Source: Mxb001 sp051007175
GTDB taxonomy: Bacteria; Actinomycetota; Actinomycetes; S36-B12
DNA: 13,693 bases
Assembly (NCBI GenBank): GCA_051007175.1
Contig: JBPCSL010000200.1
Span: forward strand, 1-13,693
Direction: 5' to 3'
This document shows, piece by piece, positions 6,757 through 13,693 of the stretch. Under the pieces are notes generated by a model that saw only the letters and a list, made by a program, of their open reading frames with translations, ran no database searches and was not told where the DNA came from. The position numbers and the translations under genes were made by a program. Positions within the stretch are counted from its first letter, which is position 1. Each line of letters opens with the position of its first letter.

Positions 6757-6779
6757 GCAATTCCCCGACTGCGACCGCC

Positions 6780-6791
6780 ATGACATGTCAT
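6780..6791. repeat. 12-bp perfect palindrome next to the amidase -10 box
   Basis: ATGACATGTCAT is its own reverse complement. Its last base is the first T of the putative amidase -10 hexamer TACGCT, so a protein bound here would occlude the promoter. It resembles TGAC/GTCA-type sites used by many bacterial repressors, but no particular family can be assigned. Confidence 0.4.
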
Positions 6792-6796
6792 ACGCT
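6791..6796 (+). promoter_or_regulatory. -10 hexamer TACGCT of the amidase gene (leaderless layout)
   Basis: TACGCT (TANNNT) is followed by the 6 nt GCCGCC and the ATG at 6803, placing the predicted transcription start at the start codon. There is no Shine-Dalgarno sequence ahead of that ATG. This supports 6803 rather than the upstream in-frame ATG at 6785, which lies inside the palindrome. Confidence 0.5.
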
Positions 6797-6802
6797 GCCG
6801 CC

Positions 6803-8227
6803 ATGTCGGCTCTTCACGACCTCACCGCACTCGAGCAGGCCGAGGCGATCCGCTCCCGCGAGATCTCCCCGGTCGAGCTGACGGAGCACTACCTGGTCCG
6901 CTCCGAGGCGCTCAATGACACGGTGGGTGCGTTCATCACCCTGACGCCGGAAGCCGCCCTCCAGCAGGCGCGCGAGGCGGAGCAGGCGGTGCTCGACGCC
7001 GCCAGTCCGCGTGACCTCCCTGTCCTCCACGGTGTGGTGGCGCCGGTGAAGGATCTGCACTTCCAGGCGGGCGTGCGCTGCACCATGGGCTCCGCGACGT
7101 ACGACATGGCGCCCTTCGGTGATGACCACCTCGTGATGCGCATGCGCCAGGGCAACGTCGTGATGACGGGCAAGACGAACACCCCGGAGTTCGGACTGCC
7201 CTGCTACACGGAGCCTGCGGTGGCGCCGCCCGCGCGTACGCCATGGGACCTTGCGAGGTCGGCAGGTGGATCGAGTGGTGGGGCGGCGGCCGCGGTGGCG
7301 GCGGGGCTCGCGCCCGTCGCTCAGGGATCCGATGGCGGGGGATCCATCCGCATCCCCGCGAGCGTCTGCGGCCTCGTCGGCATCAAGACCTCCCGCGGTC
7401 GGGTGTCGACCGGCCCGCTTCGCGACCCGGTGGGCGAATTCCCCGTCAACGGGCCGCTCGCGCGCACCGTCCGCGACGCGGCGGCACTGCTCGACGTCAT
7501 GGCGGGGCCCTTCCCTGACGACCCCTACCCCGCGCCGCCCATCCCCGCGGGCGAGACCTTCCTCCGGGCCGCGGGCCGCGAGCCGGGAGTCCTGCGCATC
7601 GGCCGCTACCGCACGTCGATCGTCCCCGGTGCGGAGCTGCACCCCGACTGTCTCGAGGCCTACGAGTCCGCGAGCCAACTGCTCGAGCAGCTCGGCCACG
7701 TGGTGGAGGACTTCACGCCCACGTTCCCCGACAACGTCGTGAGCACCTTCGAGACGATCTGGTCGGTGCTCGCCCTTCTCACGCCGGTCGATCCCGCGCG
7801 GGAGGACGAGCTGATGCCGCTCACGCGCTACCTTCGCGCGCGCGGTGCGCGCGTCAGCGGACTGGAGCTGGCAGCGGCGGTGTCGTTCGGTCGCATCATC
7901 AGCCGGGGCGCCATCGCGGCGGCCGCGGCGTACGACGTCGTGCTGACGCCCGCGCTCGCGATGCCCCCCGTCCCCGTCGGCTACTTCACCGAGGGGGGAG
8001 ACCCGGCCGAGGACTTCGAGCGGCAGAAGCGGTTCACTCCCTACACGGCGATCTACAACCTCACGGGCCAGCCGGCGATCTCGCTGCCCCTGCACTGGAA
8101 CGACGCCGGATTGCCCATCGGTGTGCAGCTCGTGGGGCGCCCCTATGACGAGGCGACGCTCATCTCGCTGGCCGCGCAGCTCGAGCAGGCGAAGCCGTGG
8201 CTGGGCCGGCGACCGGAGGTGTGGTGA
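6803..8227 (+). CDS. amidase-signature family amidohydrolase
   Basis: A 474-residue enzyme of the amidase-signature family, which hydrolyses carboxamides with a Ser-cisSer-Lys triad. The triad is complete: K83 in PVKDLH, cis-S157 in AGGSSGG and nucleophile S181 in SDGGGSIRIPAS; the 24-residue gap between the two serines is the same as in fatty acid amide hydrolase. The family's C-terminal PAISLP and GLPIGVQLVG motifs are also present. The N-terminal helices (DLTALEQAEAIRSREISPVEL) are those of GatA-like amidases, but no gatB or gatC is adjacent, so a stand-alone amidase is more likely than the tRNA amidotransferase subunit. There is no signal peptide. The substrate is unknown. Its stop overlaps the malQ start (GTGA), so the two are translationally coupled despite unrelated chemistry. 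The ATG at 6803 was chosen over 6785 and 6692 on promoter spacing and family length. Confidence 0.9.
   Translation: MSALHDLTALEQAEAIRSREISPVELTEHYLVRSEALNDTVGAFITLTPEAALQQAREAEQAVLDAASPRDLPVLHGVVAPVKDLHFQAGVRCTMGSATYDMAPFGDDHLVMRMRQGNVVMTGKTNTPEFGLPCYTEPAVAPPARTPWDLARSAGGSSGGAAAAVAAGLAPVAQGSDGGGSIRIPASVCGLVGIKTSRGRVSTGPLRDPVGEFPVNGPLARTVRDAAALLDVMAGPFPDDPYPAPPIPAGETFLRAAGREPGVLRIGRYRTSIVPGAELHPDCLEAYESASQLLEQLGHVVEDFTPTFPDNVVSTFETIWSVLALLTPVDPAREDELMPLTRYLRARGARVSGLELAAAVSFGRIISRGAIAAAAAYDVVLTPALAMPPVPVGYFTEGGDPAEDFERQKRFTPYTAIYNLTGQPAISLPLHWNDAGLPIGVQLVGRPYDEATLISLAAQLEQAKPWLGRRPEVW
8215..8219 (+). promoter_or_regulatory. malQ Shine-Dalgarno, inside the amidase 3' end
   Basis: GGAGG is followed by TGTG and then the GTG at 8224, a 4-nt spacer. 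The tandem codons GTGGTG at 8221-8226 offer two possible starts; 8221 would leave only one base after GGAGG, so 8224 is preferred. Confidence 0.65.
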
Positions 8228-10386
8228 GCGCGCCCGACCTCACTGATCTGGCACGGGAGTACGGCGTTGCCCTGGACTACTGGAACCAGGCCGGCGAGTA
8301 CGTGGCGGTGGATCGCGAGGTCGTGGCGGCCGTCCTGAGGTCGCTGGGGGCCGACACGACCGACCAGGCGAGCGTCGACCGATCGCTCCGGGATCGCCGG
8401 CTGGACGGGTGGCGGCGCACCCTGCCGCCGACGGTGGTGGTGACCGGCGGCCGCTACGCGCAGGTCCCTGTGCACGTGCCGCACGGGACATCGGTGCGGG
8501 TGTGGGTCGAGCTCGAGGACGGCGACGTCGTCGAGTTGGCGCAGAGCAATCGCTGGGTCGATCCCTGCGAGGTCGATGGCCGCATGGTGGGCGAGGCGAC
8601 GTTCGTCATCCCGTCGGACCTGCCGCTGGGATGGCATGCCGTGAAGGCCCTGTCCGAGGATGGCCTCGCGGAGTGCACCCTCATCGTCACCCCGGAGCGT
8701 CTGTCGCCGCCGGCACTGGCCTCCGCGGAGCGCATGTGGGGATTCATGGCTCAGGTCTACTCCGTGCGCTCGACGCGCTCGTGGGGAGTGGGCGACCTGG
8801 CCGACCTTTCTGACCTGGTGGCGTGGAGCGGCCAGGCGCTCGGTGCCGACTTCGTGCTCGTCAACCCGATGCACTCGGCCAACCTCTACCCGCCGATGAT
8901 TCCTTCTCCCTACCTGCCGACGACGCGCCGGTTCCCCAACCCGCTGTACCTGCGCATCGAGGACATCCCCGAGTACGCCTACCTGGGTGGGAAGGATCGC
9001 AAGGAGGTACGCCGGATCGGCAAGAAGGTGCGGCCCGGCGGGGCGGCGAGGCCGCCCCTGTCGGGCTCGGCCGTGACCGACGAGCTCCTCGATCGCGATG
9101 CGGCGTGGGCGGCGAAGGTCGCGGCCCTCGACATCGTGCGCCGGGTGCCCCTGACGGCGGGCCGGCAGGCGCAGTACGACGCCTTCGTCGAGCGCGAGGG
9201 CCAGGGACTCGTCGACTTCGCCACGTGGTGTGCGATCGCCGATGCGCACGGCGGTCGCTGGCGCGACTGGCCGGAAGGGCTCCGCCATCCCACGTCCCCC
9301 GACGTCATCGCGTGGCGCGAGGCGCACGCGGATGCCGTGGAGCGCTACCTGTGGCTGCAGTGGCTGCTCGACGAGCAGCTCGAGCGCACGCAGGCGGCGA
9401 GCGTCGACGTGGGGATGCGTGCCGGGGTCATCCATGACCTCGCGGTCGGGGTGACCTCCGATGGAGCCGACTCCTGGGCCTTGCAGGACGTGCTGGCCCA
9501 GGAGGTGTCCGTGGGCGCGCCCCCGGATATGTACAACCAGAAGGGGCAGGACTGGGCGCAGCCGCCCTGGCATCCGGATGCGCTGGCGGAGGCGGGCTAC
9601 CGGCCGTATCGCGACATGCTGCGCACCGTGTTGCGGCATGCCGGCGGCGTGCGCGTGGACCACATCCTCGGCCTCTTCCGCCAGTGGTGGATCCCGTGGG
9701 GCCAGGCGGCCGACCGGGGCGCCTTCGTGTCCTTCGATCACGAGGCGCTCATCGGGATTCTCGCGCTCGAGGCGCACCGGGCCGGGGCGCTCGTCATCGG
9801 CGAGGACCTCGGCACGGTCGAGCCGTGGGTCCAGGACGTCCTGCGTGACCGCGGCTTGCTCGGCACCTCCATCCTGTGGTTCGAGCGCTGGGACGGCGGC
9901 GCCCTGCGGCCGCCCGAGCACTGGCGTCAGGAGGTGCTCGCGAGCGTGGCCGTGCACGATCTCCCGCCCACGGCCGGCTACCTCGCGGGCGAGCACGTGC
10001 GCATCCGCGATGAGCTCGGCCTGCTCACGAGACCGGTCGACGAGGAGCGCGCACTGGACGATGCCGCGACCCGTGAGTGGCTCGACCTCGCCCGATCGCG
10101 CGGCTGGCTTGCCGAGAGTGCCGAGGACGCTGCCGGCGCGGGGGTCGCCGACCTGGTGATTGCCCTGCACCACGTGCTTGCCGCATCTCCGGCCCGGCTG
10201 TTGGGAGTCTCCCTCCCCGATGTCGTGGGGGACGTGCGGGCGCAGAACCAGCCGGGCACCGACCAGGAGTACCCGAACTGGCGCGTGCCCCTTGCCGACG
10301 CTCGGGGGCGACCCGTCCTCCTGGACGACCTGCCGAGCGCGCCGCTGCTGGGCGCCCTCGTGCAGGCCCTGCGGCCCACGCCCTAG
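8224..10386 (+). CDS. malQ: 4-alpha-glucanotransferase (amylomaltase, GH77)
   Basis: A 720-residue GH77 enzyme that transfers segments of alpha-1,4-glucan between maltodextrins, in cytosolic maltodextrin and glycogen metabolism. The length fits the long actinobacterial MalQ type with an N-terminal beta-sandwich domain (roughly 1-160) before the catalytic barrel. Catalytic regions are recognisable: VLVNPMHSANLYPP in the first barrel strands, RVDHILG with nucleophile D479, GEDLG with acid/base E527, and VHDLPPT with transition-state Asp D579. The HDLPPT form replaces the THDNDT of Thermus amylomaltase and is usual in actinobacterial copies. A KEVRR-KKVRPGG insertion near 260-275 is basic and polar. 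It starts with GTG overlapping the amidase TGA. No other glycogen or maltose genes lie in the window, so its pathway setting is inferred from the family alone. Confidence 0.93.
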   Translation: MSAPDLTDLAREYGVALDYWNQAGEYVAVDREVVAAVLRSLGADTTDQASVDRSLRDRRLDGWRRTLPPTVVVTGGRYAQVPVHVPHGTSVRVWVELEDGDVVELAQSNRWVDPCEVDGRMVGEATFVIPSDLPLGWHAVKALSEDGLAECTLIVTPERLSPPALASAERMWGFMAQVYSVRSTRSWGVGDLADLSDLVAWSGQALGADFVLVNPMHSANLYPPMIPSPYLPTTRRFPNPLYLRIEDIPEYAYLGGKDRKEVRRIGKKVRPGGAARPPLSGSAVTDELLDRDAAWAAKVAALDIVRRVPLTAGRQAQYDAFVEREGQGLVDFATWCAIADAHGGRWRDWPEGLRHPTSPDVIAWREAHADAVERYLWLQWLLDEQLERTQAASVDVGMRAGVIHDLAVGVTSDGADSWALQDVLAQEVSVGAPPDMYNQKGQDWAQPPWHPDALAEAGYRPYRDMLRTVLRHAGGVRVDHILGLFRQWWIPWGQAADRGAFVSFDHEALIGILALEAHRAGALVIGEDLGTVEPWVQDVLRDRGLLGTSILWFERWDGGALRPPEHWRQEVLASVAVHDLPPTAGYLAGEHVRIRDELGLLTRPVDEERALDDAATREWLDLARSRGWLAESAEDAAGAGVADLVIALHHVLAASPARLLGVSLPDVVGDVRAQNQPGTDQEYPNWRVPLADARGRPVLLDDLPSAPLLGALVQALRPTP

Positions 10387-10389
10387 GCT
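10384..10389 (+). promoter_or_regulatory. -10 hexamer TAGGCT overlapping the malQ stop codon
   Basis: TAGGCT (TANNNT) includes the malQ TAG and is followed by 6 nt (GTCGGC) and the GTG at 10396. No Shine-Dalgarno sequence precedes that GTG. The small membrane protein gene may therefore have its own leaderless promoter in spite of a gap of only 9 nt after malQ. Confidence 0.45.
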
Positions 10390-10395
10390 GTCGGC

Positions 10396-10755
10396 GTGCG
10401 CATCAGTACCCGTGTCATCGCCATCGCCGCAACCGTCGCGGCCGCCCTCCTCGTCGGAGCCGTGCCCGCCTCCGCGGCCCAGATCATCAACTGGCAGTCC
10501 GAGCCGACCTACACGCCGCTCGAAGCCCTCGGGCTCTTCGTCGGGATCCCCGCGGCCGTCTTCGCCGTCGTGATCCTCGCCGTCTACGCCCCCGGGTGGT
10601 CGCGCAAGGGCGAGCAGTCGGCGGGCGAGTCCTCGACCGCCGTGTGGCAGACGAGCCCCGCCGGCTCCATGGCGGCGCCGAGCGGCCCGGGCATCATCAC
10701 GCCGTCGGGTCCCACGGATCACACCGAGCGAGGTGGCGCCAGTGCCCAGTGGTGA
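10396..10755 (+). CDS. small secreted/membrane protein with signal peptide and one TM helix
   Basis: A 119-residue protein that I do not recognise as a named family. Residues 1-27 form a clear Sec signal peptide: basic start (MRISTR), alanine-rich hydrophobic core and a PASA cleavage motif with a likely cut near residue 27 or 28. After about 15 exported residues (QIINWQSEPTYTPLEA), a transmembrane helix spans about 44-65, followed by WSRK. The positive charges after the helix predict a cytoplasmic C-terminus. The remaining 48 or so residues are rich in S, G, P and T and probably disordered. The GTG at 10396 begins exactly at the signal peptide. The gene's 3' end overlaps the DUF5130 gene by 14 bases, so the two products are probably made together. 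A role as membrane anchor or partner of the DUF5130 protein is a guess from context. Confidence 0.8.
   Translation: MRISTRVIAIAATVAAALLVGAVPASAAQIINWQSEPTYTPLEALGLFVGIPAAVFAVVILAVYAPGWSRKGEQSAGESSTAVWQTSPAGSMAAPSGPGIITPSGPTDHTERGGASAQW
10730..10733 (+). promoter_or_regulatory. ribosome binding site deciding the DUF5130 start
   Basis: GAGG lies 8 nt before the GTG at 10742. The alternative in-frame GTG at 10733 overlaps this element and would have almost no spacer, so 10742 is preferred; the difference is three residues. Confidence 0.45.
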
Positions 10756-11125
10756 GCTCTCACCCGGTCAGCGTCAGGAGCTCGCGCGGCTTCTCGCTCA
10801 TGCGGAGGAGCAGTCGGGCCTGACCTTCAGCGTCTACATCGGGGCCTGGGTTGGCGGCCGTGACGGCGTCGAGGAGAAGCTAGCGGCCCTACCGGATCCC
10901 GACCGCAGCGTGGTGGTCGCCGTCGACCCCGACACGCGCGCCCTGGAGATCGTCACCGGCCGGCTCTCGCGCATCGCGCTGGACGACCACGCCTGCGGGC
11001 TCGCCGCCCTGTCGATGACAAGCTCATTCCGGGCCGACGACCTCATGGGCGGCCTACGCGATGGCCTGTACGTGCTCGCCGATCACGGACGCCGCATGCG
11101 CGTGTTCCACGTCGAGCAGGTCTAG
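10742..11125 (+). CDS. DUF5130 family protein (TPM-like domain)
   Basis: A 127-residue soluble protein matching the actinobacterial DUF5130 family as I recall it. An N-terminal helix (SPGQRQELARLLAHAEEQSG) is followed by the strand FSVYIG, a helix ending in KLAALPDP, paired strands SVVVAVDPDTRALEIVTG, and then an ALDDHACGLAALSMTSSF helix with a DLMGGLRDGLYVLADHGRR helix. This order resembles the TPM domain, in which a strand-helix-strand core is followed by an 'f..gdl..Gl' helix. TPM proteins usually carry their own signal peptide and membrane anchor; this one has neither, while the overlapping upstream gene encodes exactly such parts. The biochemical function is unknown. The gene converges on pepN with 22 bp between the stop codons. 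The GTG at 10742 is chosen on ribosome-binding-site spacing. Confidence 0.8.
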   Translation: MPSGELSPGQRQELARLLAHAEEQSGLTFSVYIGAWVGGRDGVEEKLAALPDPDRSVVVAVDPDTRALEIVTGRLSRIALDDHACGLAALSMTSSFRADDLMGGLRDGLYVLADHGRRMRVFHVEQV

Positions 11126-11147
11126 CGGCCCGACGCATGCCGTGGCG

Positions 11148-13693
11148 CTAGGCGTCGGCCTGTCGGCACCTCATGGCCCGCAGAACGCCATCTCGACCCT
11201 CGACGACCAGGCGCCGTAGCGCGGAGTTCAAGTCGTCCCGGGCGAGAAAAGCGTCGGTGTCGCGCACCGTGCGCTCCTCGACGATGAGGGTTGGATAGAG
11301 CCCCATGGCGAGGGCCTGGCCCATCTCCATCGTCTGCGCATCCCAGGCGCGCACGATCTCGGCGAAGTACCTCTCCCGGAAGTGCTTGAGGAGGTAAGGC
11401 TGATCGGGCTGGACGAAGCCGAGGATGGTGGCCTCGAGGATGGCATTGGGCAGCTCCGTCTCCTCCATCATCTCCGCCCACGCGAGCTCCTTCGCCTCCG
11501 GCGACGGCCGCGCAGCCCGGGCGCTCGCCGCCTGGCGCCGACCGGTGGCCGTGTCGTCGATCGCGAGCTCGGCCTGGATCACGTCGAGCTCGGCGCGGCC
11601 CGTGGCGGCCAGTCGCTGGATGAGGCTCCAGCGCAAGTCGCGGTCGACGGCGAGGCCGGGCAGCACCACGGTGCCGTCGAGAATGCCGGCGACCGTCGCG
11701 AGGTGGGCGTCGGTCGTCGCGCAGGCGGTGAAGGCCCGCACGAACGCCAACTGGCGATCCGAGGACGGCTCCGCTGACCGCATGAGTCCGTCGAGAGCCG
11801 TCGCGAGCCGCTCGAGGTAGACCGGGCGGTGATCAGGGGTCGCGTAGAGGTCGGCGGCCGACTTCACCTGGCGCAGTGTCTGCTGGACGACACTGATGTC
11901 GAGCTCATGCGGCAGGCCGGAGATCACCATGTCGACGTAGTCGCCCGTCGAGACCTCGGCGTCGCGCACCATGTCCCACGCGGCTCCCCAGACAAGGGCT
12001 CGCGACATCGCCGTGGGCAGGTCCCCGATGTGCTCCACGGCGGTCTTCCACGAGCGGTCGTCGAGGCGCACCTTGGTGAAGGTGAGATCGTCGTCATTGA
12101 GCAGCAGCAGGTCGGGCTGCCGGGCTCCGGTGAGTTGCGGCACCTCGGTGACCGGGCCGACGACGTCGAGTTCGATGCGGTCGCGGCGTACGAACCCCTG
12201 GGGCGTGAGGTCGTAGAGACCGAGTGCCATCCGGTGCGATCGCAGGGTGGGGTCGATGCCCTCGGGCATGGACGGGGGCTCCTGCACGATGGCGAGCCGG
12301 GCGTAGGTCCCGTCGGGATTGACCTCGGCCTGAGGCCGCATGAGGTTGACGCCGGAGGTGCGCAGCCACTCCTGAGTCCACGTCGACAGATCGCGGCCCG
12401 ACGTGGCCTCGAGCTCGACGAGCAGGTCGGAGAGCTGCGTGTTGCCCCAGGCATGCTTGGTGAAGTAGGCGTTGATGCCGCGACGGAAATTGTCCTCGCC
12501 CACCCAGGCCACCAGCTGGCGGAGCGCGGACGCGCCCTTGGCGTAGGTGATGCCGTCGAAGTTCACGCGCACCGAGTCCAGGTCGACCATGTCAGCGGCG
12601 ATCGGGTGGGTCGACGGCAGCTGGTCCTGGCGATATGCCCAGGCCTTGCGGAGGTTGCCGAACGTCGTCCACGCATCGGAGTAACGGGTGGCCGCCACAT
12701 TGGCATGGTGTGCGGCCCACTCCGCGAAGGACTCATTGAGCCACAGGTCGTCCCACCAGGTCATGGTCACCAGGTCGCCGAACCACATGTGCGCCATCTC
12801 GTGCAGGATCGTGTTGGCCCGTTGCTCGTATGCCGCATCGGTCACGCGGGAGCGGAAGACCATGTCCTCGAGGAAGGTGACGCAGGCGGCGTTCTCCATG
12901 GCGCCGGCATTGAACTCCGGCACGAAGAGCTGGTCGTACTTCCCGAAGGGGTAGGGAATGCCGAACTCGTCCTCGAAGAAGGCGAAGCCCTGCTTGGTCA
13001 GCAGGAAGATGTCGTCGGGGTCGAGGAACTCCGCGAGCGATGCCCGGCAGAAGATCCCGAGCGGATAGGTGCCGAACTTCCCGGCGTACTCATCGCGCAC
13101 GCAGTAATAAGGCCCGGCGACCAATGCCGTGATGTAGGTCGAGATAGGCGGGGTGGGCGCAAAATCCCAGCGCGCGTGCCCCTCGCCCAGGGCCACGGGA
13201 TCCGGGGTCGGCGAGTTGCTCACCACCTGCCAGTGGTCGGGCGCGACGACGTGCAGGGTGAAGGGGGCCTTGAGGTCGGGCTGCTCGAAGCAGGCGTACA
13301 TGCGCCGCGCGTCCGCGGACTCGAATTGCGTGTAGAGGTACACCTCGTCGTCGACAGGGTCGACGAAACGATGGAGGCCCTCGCCGGTGTGCATGTAGGC
13401 GCAGCGGGCACGCACGATGAGGACGTTGGCGATCTCGAGTCCATCGAGGCGAATGCGCGCGCCGTCGAAGACCGCGCTCGGGTCGAGGTCGCGGCCATTG
13501 AGGTTGATGGACTCCACCTCGGGTGCCACGAGGTCGATCCACGTGCTGGCCCCTGCCTCTCGGCTTCCGAAGGCGACCGTGGTGACGCAGTCAAAGGTCT
13601 TGGCGCCGGTCGTGAGGTTGAGGTCCACGTCGTAGCCGTCGACCGAGATGAGCTGGGAGCGGGCAGCGGCCTCGGCCCGGGTGACGTTGAGAT
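11148..13693 (-). CDS. pepN: aminopeptidase N, M1 family (5' end outside window)
   Basis: A zinc metallopeptidase that removes N-terminal residues from peptides. The visible 847 codons contain the M1 hallmarks: the GAMENA substrate-binding motif (around 12890-12906) and the zinc site HEMAH (12789-12803) followed after exactly 18 residues by the glutamate of NESFAEW (12732-12734). A beta-sandwich N-domain precedes the catalytic domain, and a long helical ERAP1_C-like C-domain follows it, the arrangement of actinobacterial PepN of about 850-860 residues. The reading frame stays open to the window edge, where it reads LNVTRAEAAARSQL, close to the usual beginning of this family, so only a few codons are missing. 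The GTG at 13628 lies inside this conserved N-terminal stretch and is an internal valine, not the start. No signal peptide is visible in the part present; the protein is probably cytosolic. Confidence 0.95.
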   Translation of the reverse strand, partial: LNVTRAEAAARSQLISVDGYDVDLNLTTGAKTFDCVTTVAFGSREAGASTWIDLVAPEVESINLNGRDLDPSAVFDGARIRLDGLEIANVLIVRARCAYMHTGEGLHRFVDPVDDEVYLYTQFESADARRMYACFEQPDLKAPFTLHVVAPDHWQVVSNSPTPDPVALGEGHARWDFAPTPPISTYITALVAGPYYCVRDEYAGKFGTYPLGIFCRASLAEFLDPDDIFLLTKQGFAFFEDEFGIPYPFGKYDQLFVPEFNAGAMENAACVTFLEDMVFRSRVTDAAYEQRANTILHEMAHMWFGDLVTMTWWDDLWLNESFAEWAAHHANVAATRYSDAWTTFGNLRKAWAYRQDQLPSTHPIAADMVDLDSVRVNFDGITYAKGASALRQLVAWVGEDNFRRGINAYFTKHAWGNTQLSDLLVELEATSGRDLSTWTQEWLRTSGVNLMRPQAEVNPDGTYARLAIVQEPPSMPEGIDPTLRSHRMALGLYDLTPQGFVRRDRIELDVVGPVTEVPQLTGARQPDLLLLNDDDLTFTKVRLDDRSWKTAVEHIGDLPTAMSRALVWGAAWDMVRDAEVSTGDYVDMVISGLPHELDISVVQQTLRQVKSAADLYATPDHRPVYLERLATALDGLMRSAEPSSDRQLAFVRAFTACATTDAHLATVAGILDGTVVLPGLAVDRDLRWSLIQRLAATGRAELDVIQAELAIDDTATGRRQAASARAARPSPEAKELAWAEMMEETELPNAILEATILGFVQPDQPYLLKHFRERYFAEIVRAWDAQTMEMGQALAMGLYPTLIVEERTVRDTDAFLARDDLNSALRRLVVEGRDGVLRAMRCRQADA

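Noticed and set aside
6705..6791. 29-residue N-terminal extension of the EamA transporter starting at an ATG
   Set aside because: The added residues are charged and unlike the family, the region holds a perfect inverted repeat, and the GTG at 6704 has an upstream AGGA.
6788..8095. 435-codon minus-strand open frame antisense to the amidase
   Set aside because: Arginine-rich shadow of the amidase; no family features.
6803..8227. GatA subunit of the glutamyl-tRNA(Gln) amidotransferase
   Set aside because: No gatC or gatB neighbours; the triad is generic to the amidase-signature family, so a stand-alone amidase is the safer call.
8143..10722. 859-codon minus-strand open frame antisense to malQ
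   Set aside because: Composition is R/H/G/P-rich without recognisable domains, and the plus strand encodes a full GH77 enzyme with all catalytic residues.
13626..13628. GTG at 13628 as the pepN start
   Set aside because: The frame continues upstream to the window edge with residues typical of the PepN N-terminus (LNVTRAEA), so this GTG is internal.
1..13693. Defence island, biosynthetic cluster, prophage or CRISPR content
   Set aside because: No Cas, toxin-antitoxin, integrase, transposase, NRPS/PKS or phage structural genes were found, and no spaced direct-repeat array is visible.

Overview
The window is very GC-rich, gene-dense chromosomal DNA from an actinobacterium (Actinomycetota). Three things point there: frequent GTG starts, the tail of a DUF222/13E12-type HNH protein, and families typical of the group (DUF5130, DUF4262, an actinobacterial-style MalQ, a PepN-type aminopeptidase N). 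Genus cannot be fixed from the sequence. There are no rRNA or tRNA genes, CRISPR arrays or insertion sequences, and no gene-free stretch exceeds 100 bases, so this looks like ordinary housekeeping DNA rather than an island.

Layout. 1-180 (+) is the 3' end of an HNH/DUF222 protein, with its start outside the window. 241-702 (+) is a DUF4262 protein. On the minus strand, reading from 6704 down to 731, lie an EamA/DMT transporter, an S9A prolyl oligopeptidase, an SDR oxidoreductase fused to DUF2867, and an ABC1/UbiB kinase-like protein (10 nt after the SDR gene). A 98-bp divergent intergenic region (6705-6802) carries two inverted repeats. On the plus strand, 6803-11125, lie an amidase-signature enzyme, MalQ 4-alpha-glucanotransferase (GTGA overlap with the amidase), a small signal-peptide/TM protein and a DUF5130 protein (overlapping genes). 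Aminopeptidase N (minus strand) fills the rest and runs off the right edge a few codons before its start.

Expression. The clearest non-gene signal is a spacing rule. Genes not tightly coupled to an upstream gene have an ANNNT -10-like hexamer exactly 6 nt before the start codon. It is a full TANNNT for the prolyl oligopeptidase, the amidase and the small membrane protein, and a weaker match for EamA, SDR and DUF4262. This is the layout of leaderless actinobacterial promoters. The genes that overlap or closely follow another (ubiB-like, malQ, DUF5130) instead have Shine-Dalgarno sequences. The apparent operons are therefore probably split into several short units.

Functionally the neighbours are mixed: glucan metabolism (MalQ), peptide turnover (prolyl oligopeptidase, PepN), amide hydrolysis, small-molecule export and possible quinone/lipid-linked functions (SDR, UbiB-like). 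I see no convincing new defence or biosynthetic system. The best candidates for uncharacterised biology are the membrane-protein/DUF5130 pair and the inverted repeats between the divergent EamA and amidase genes.
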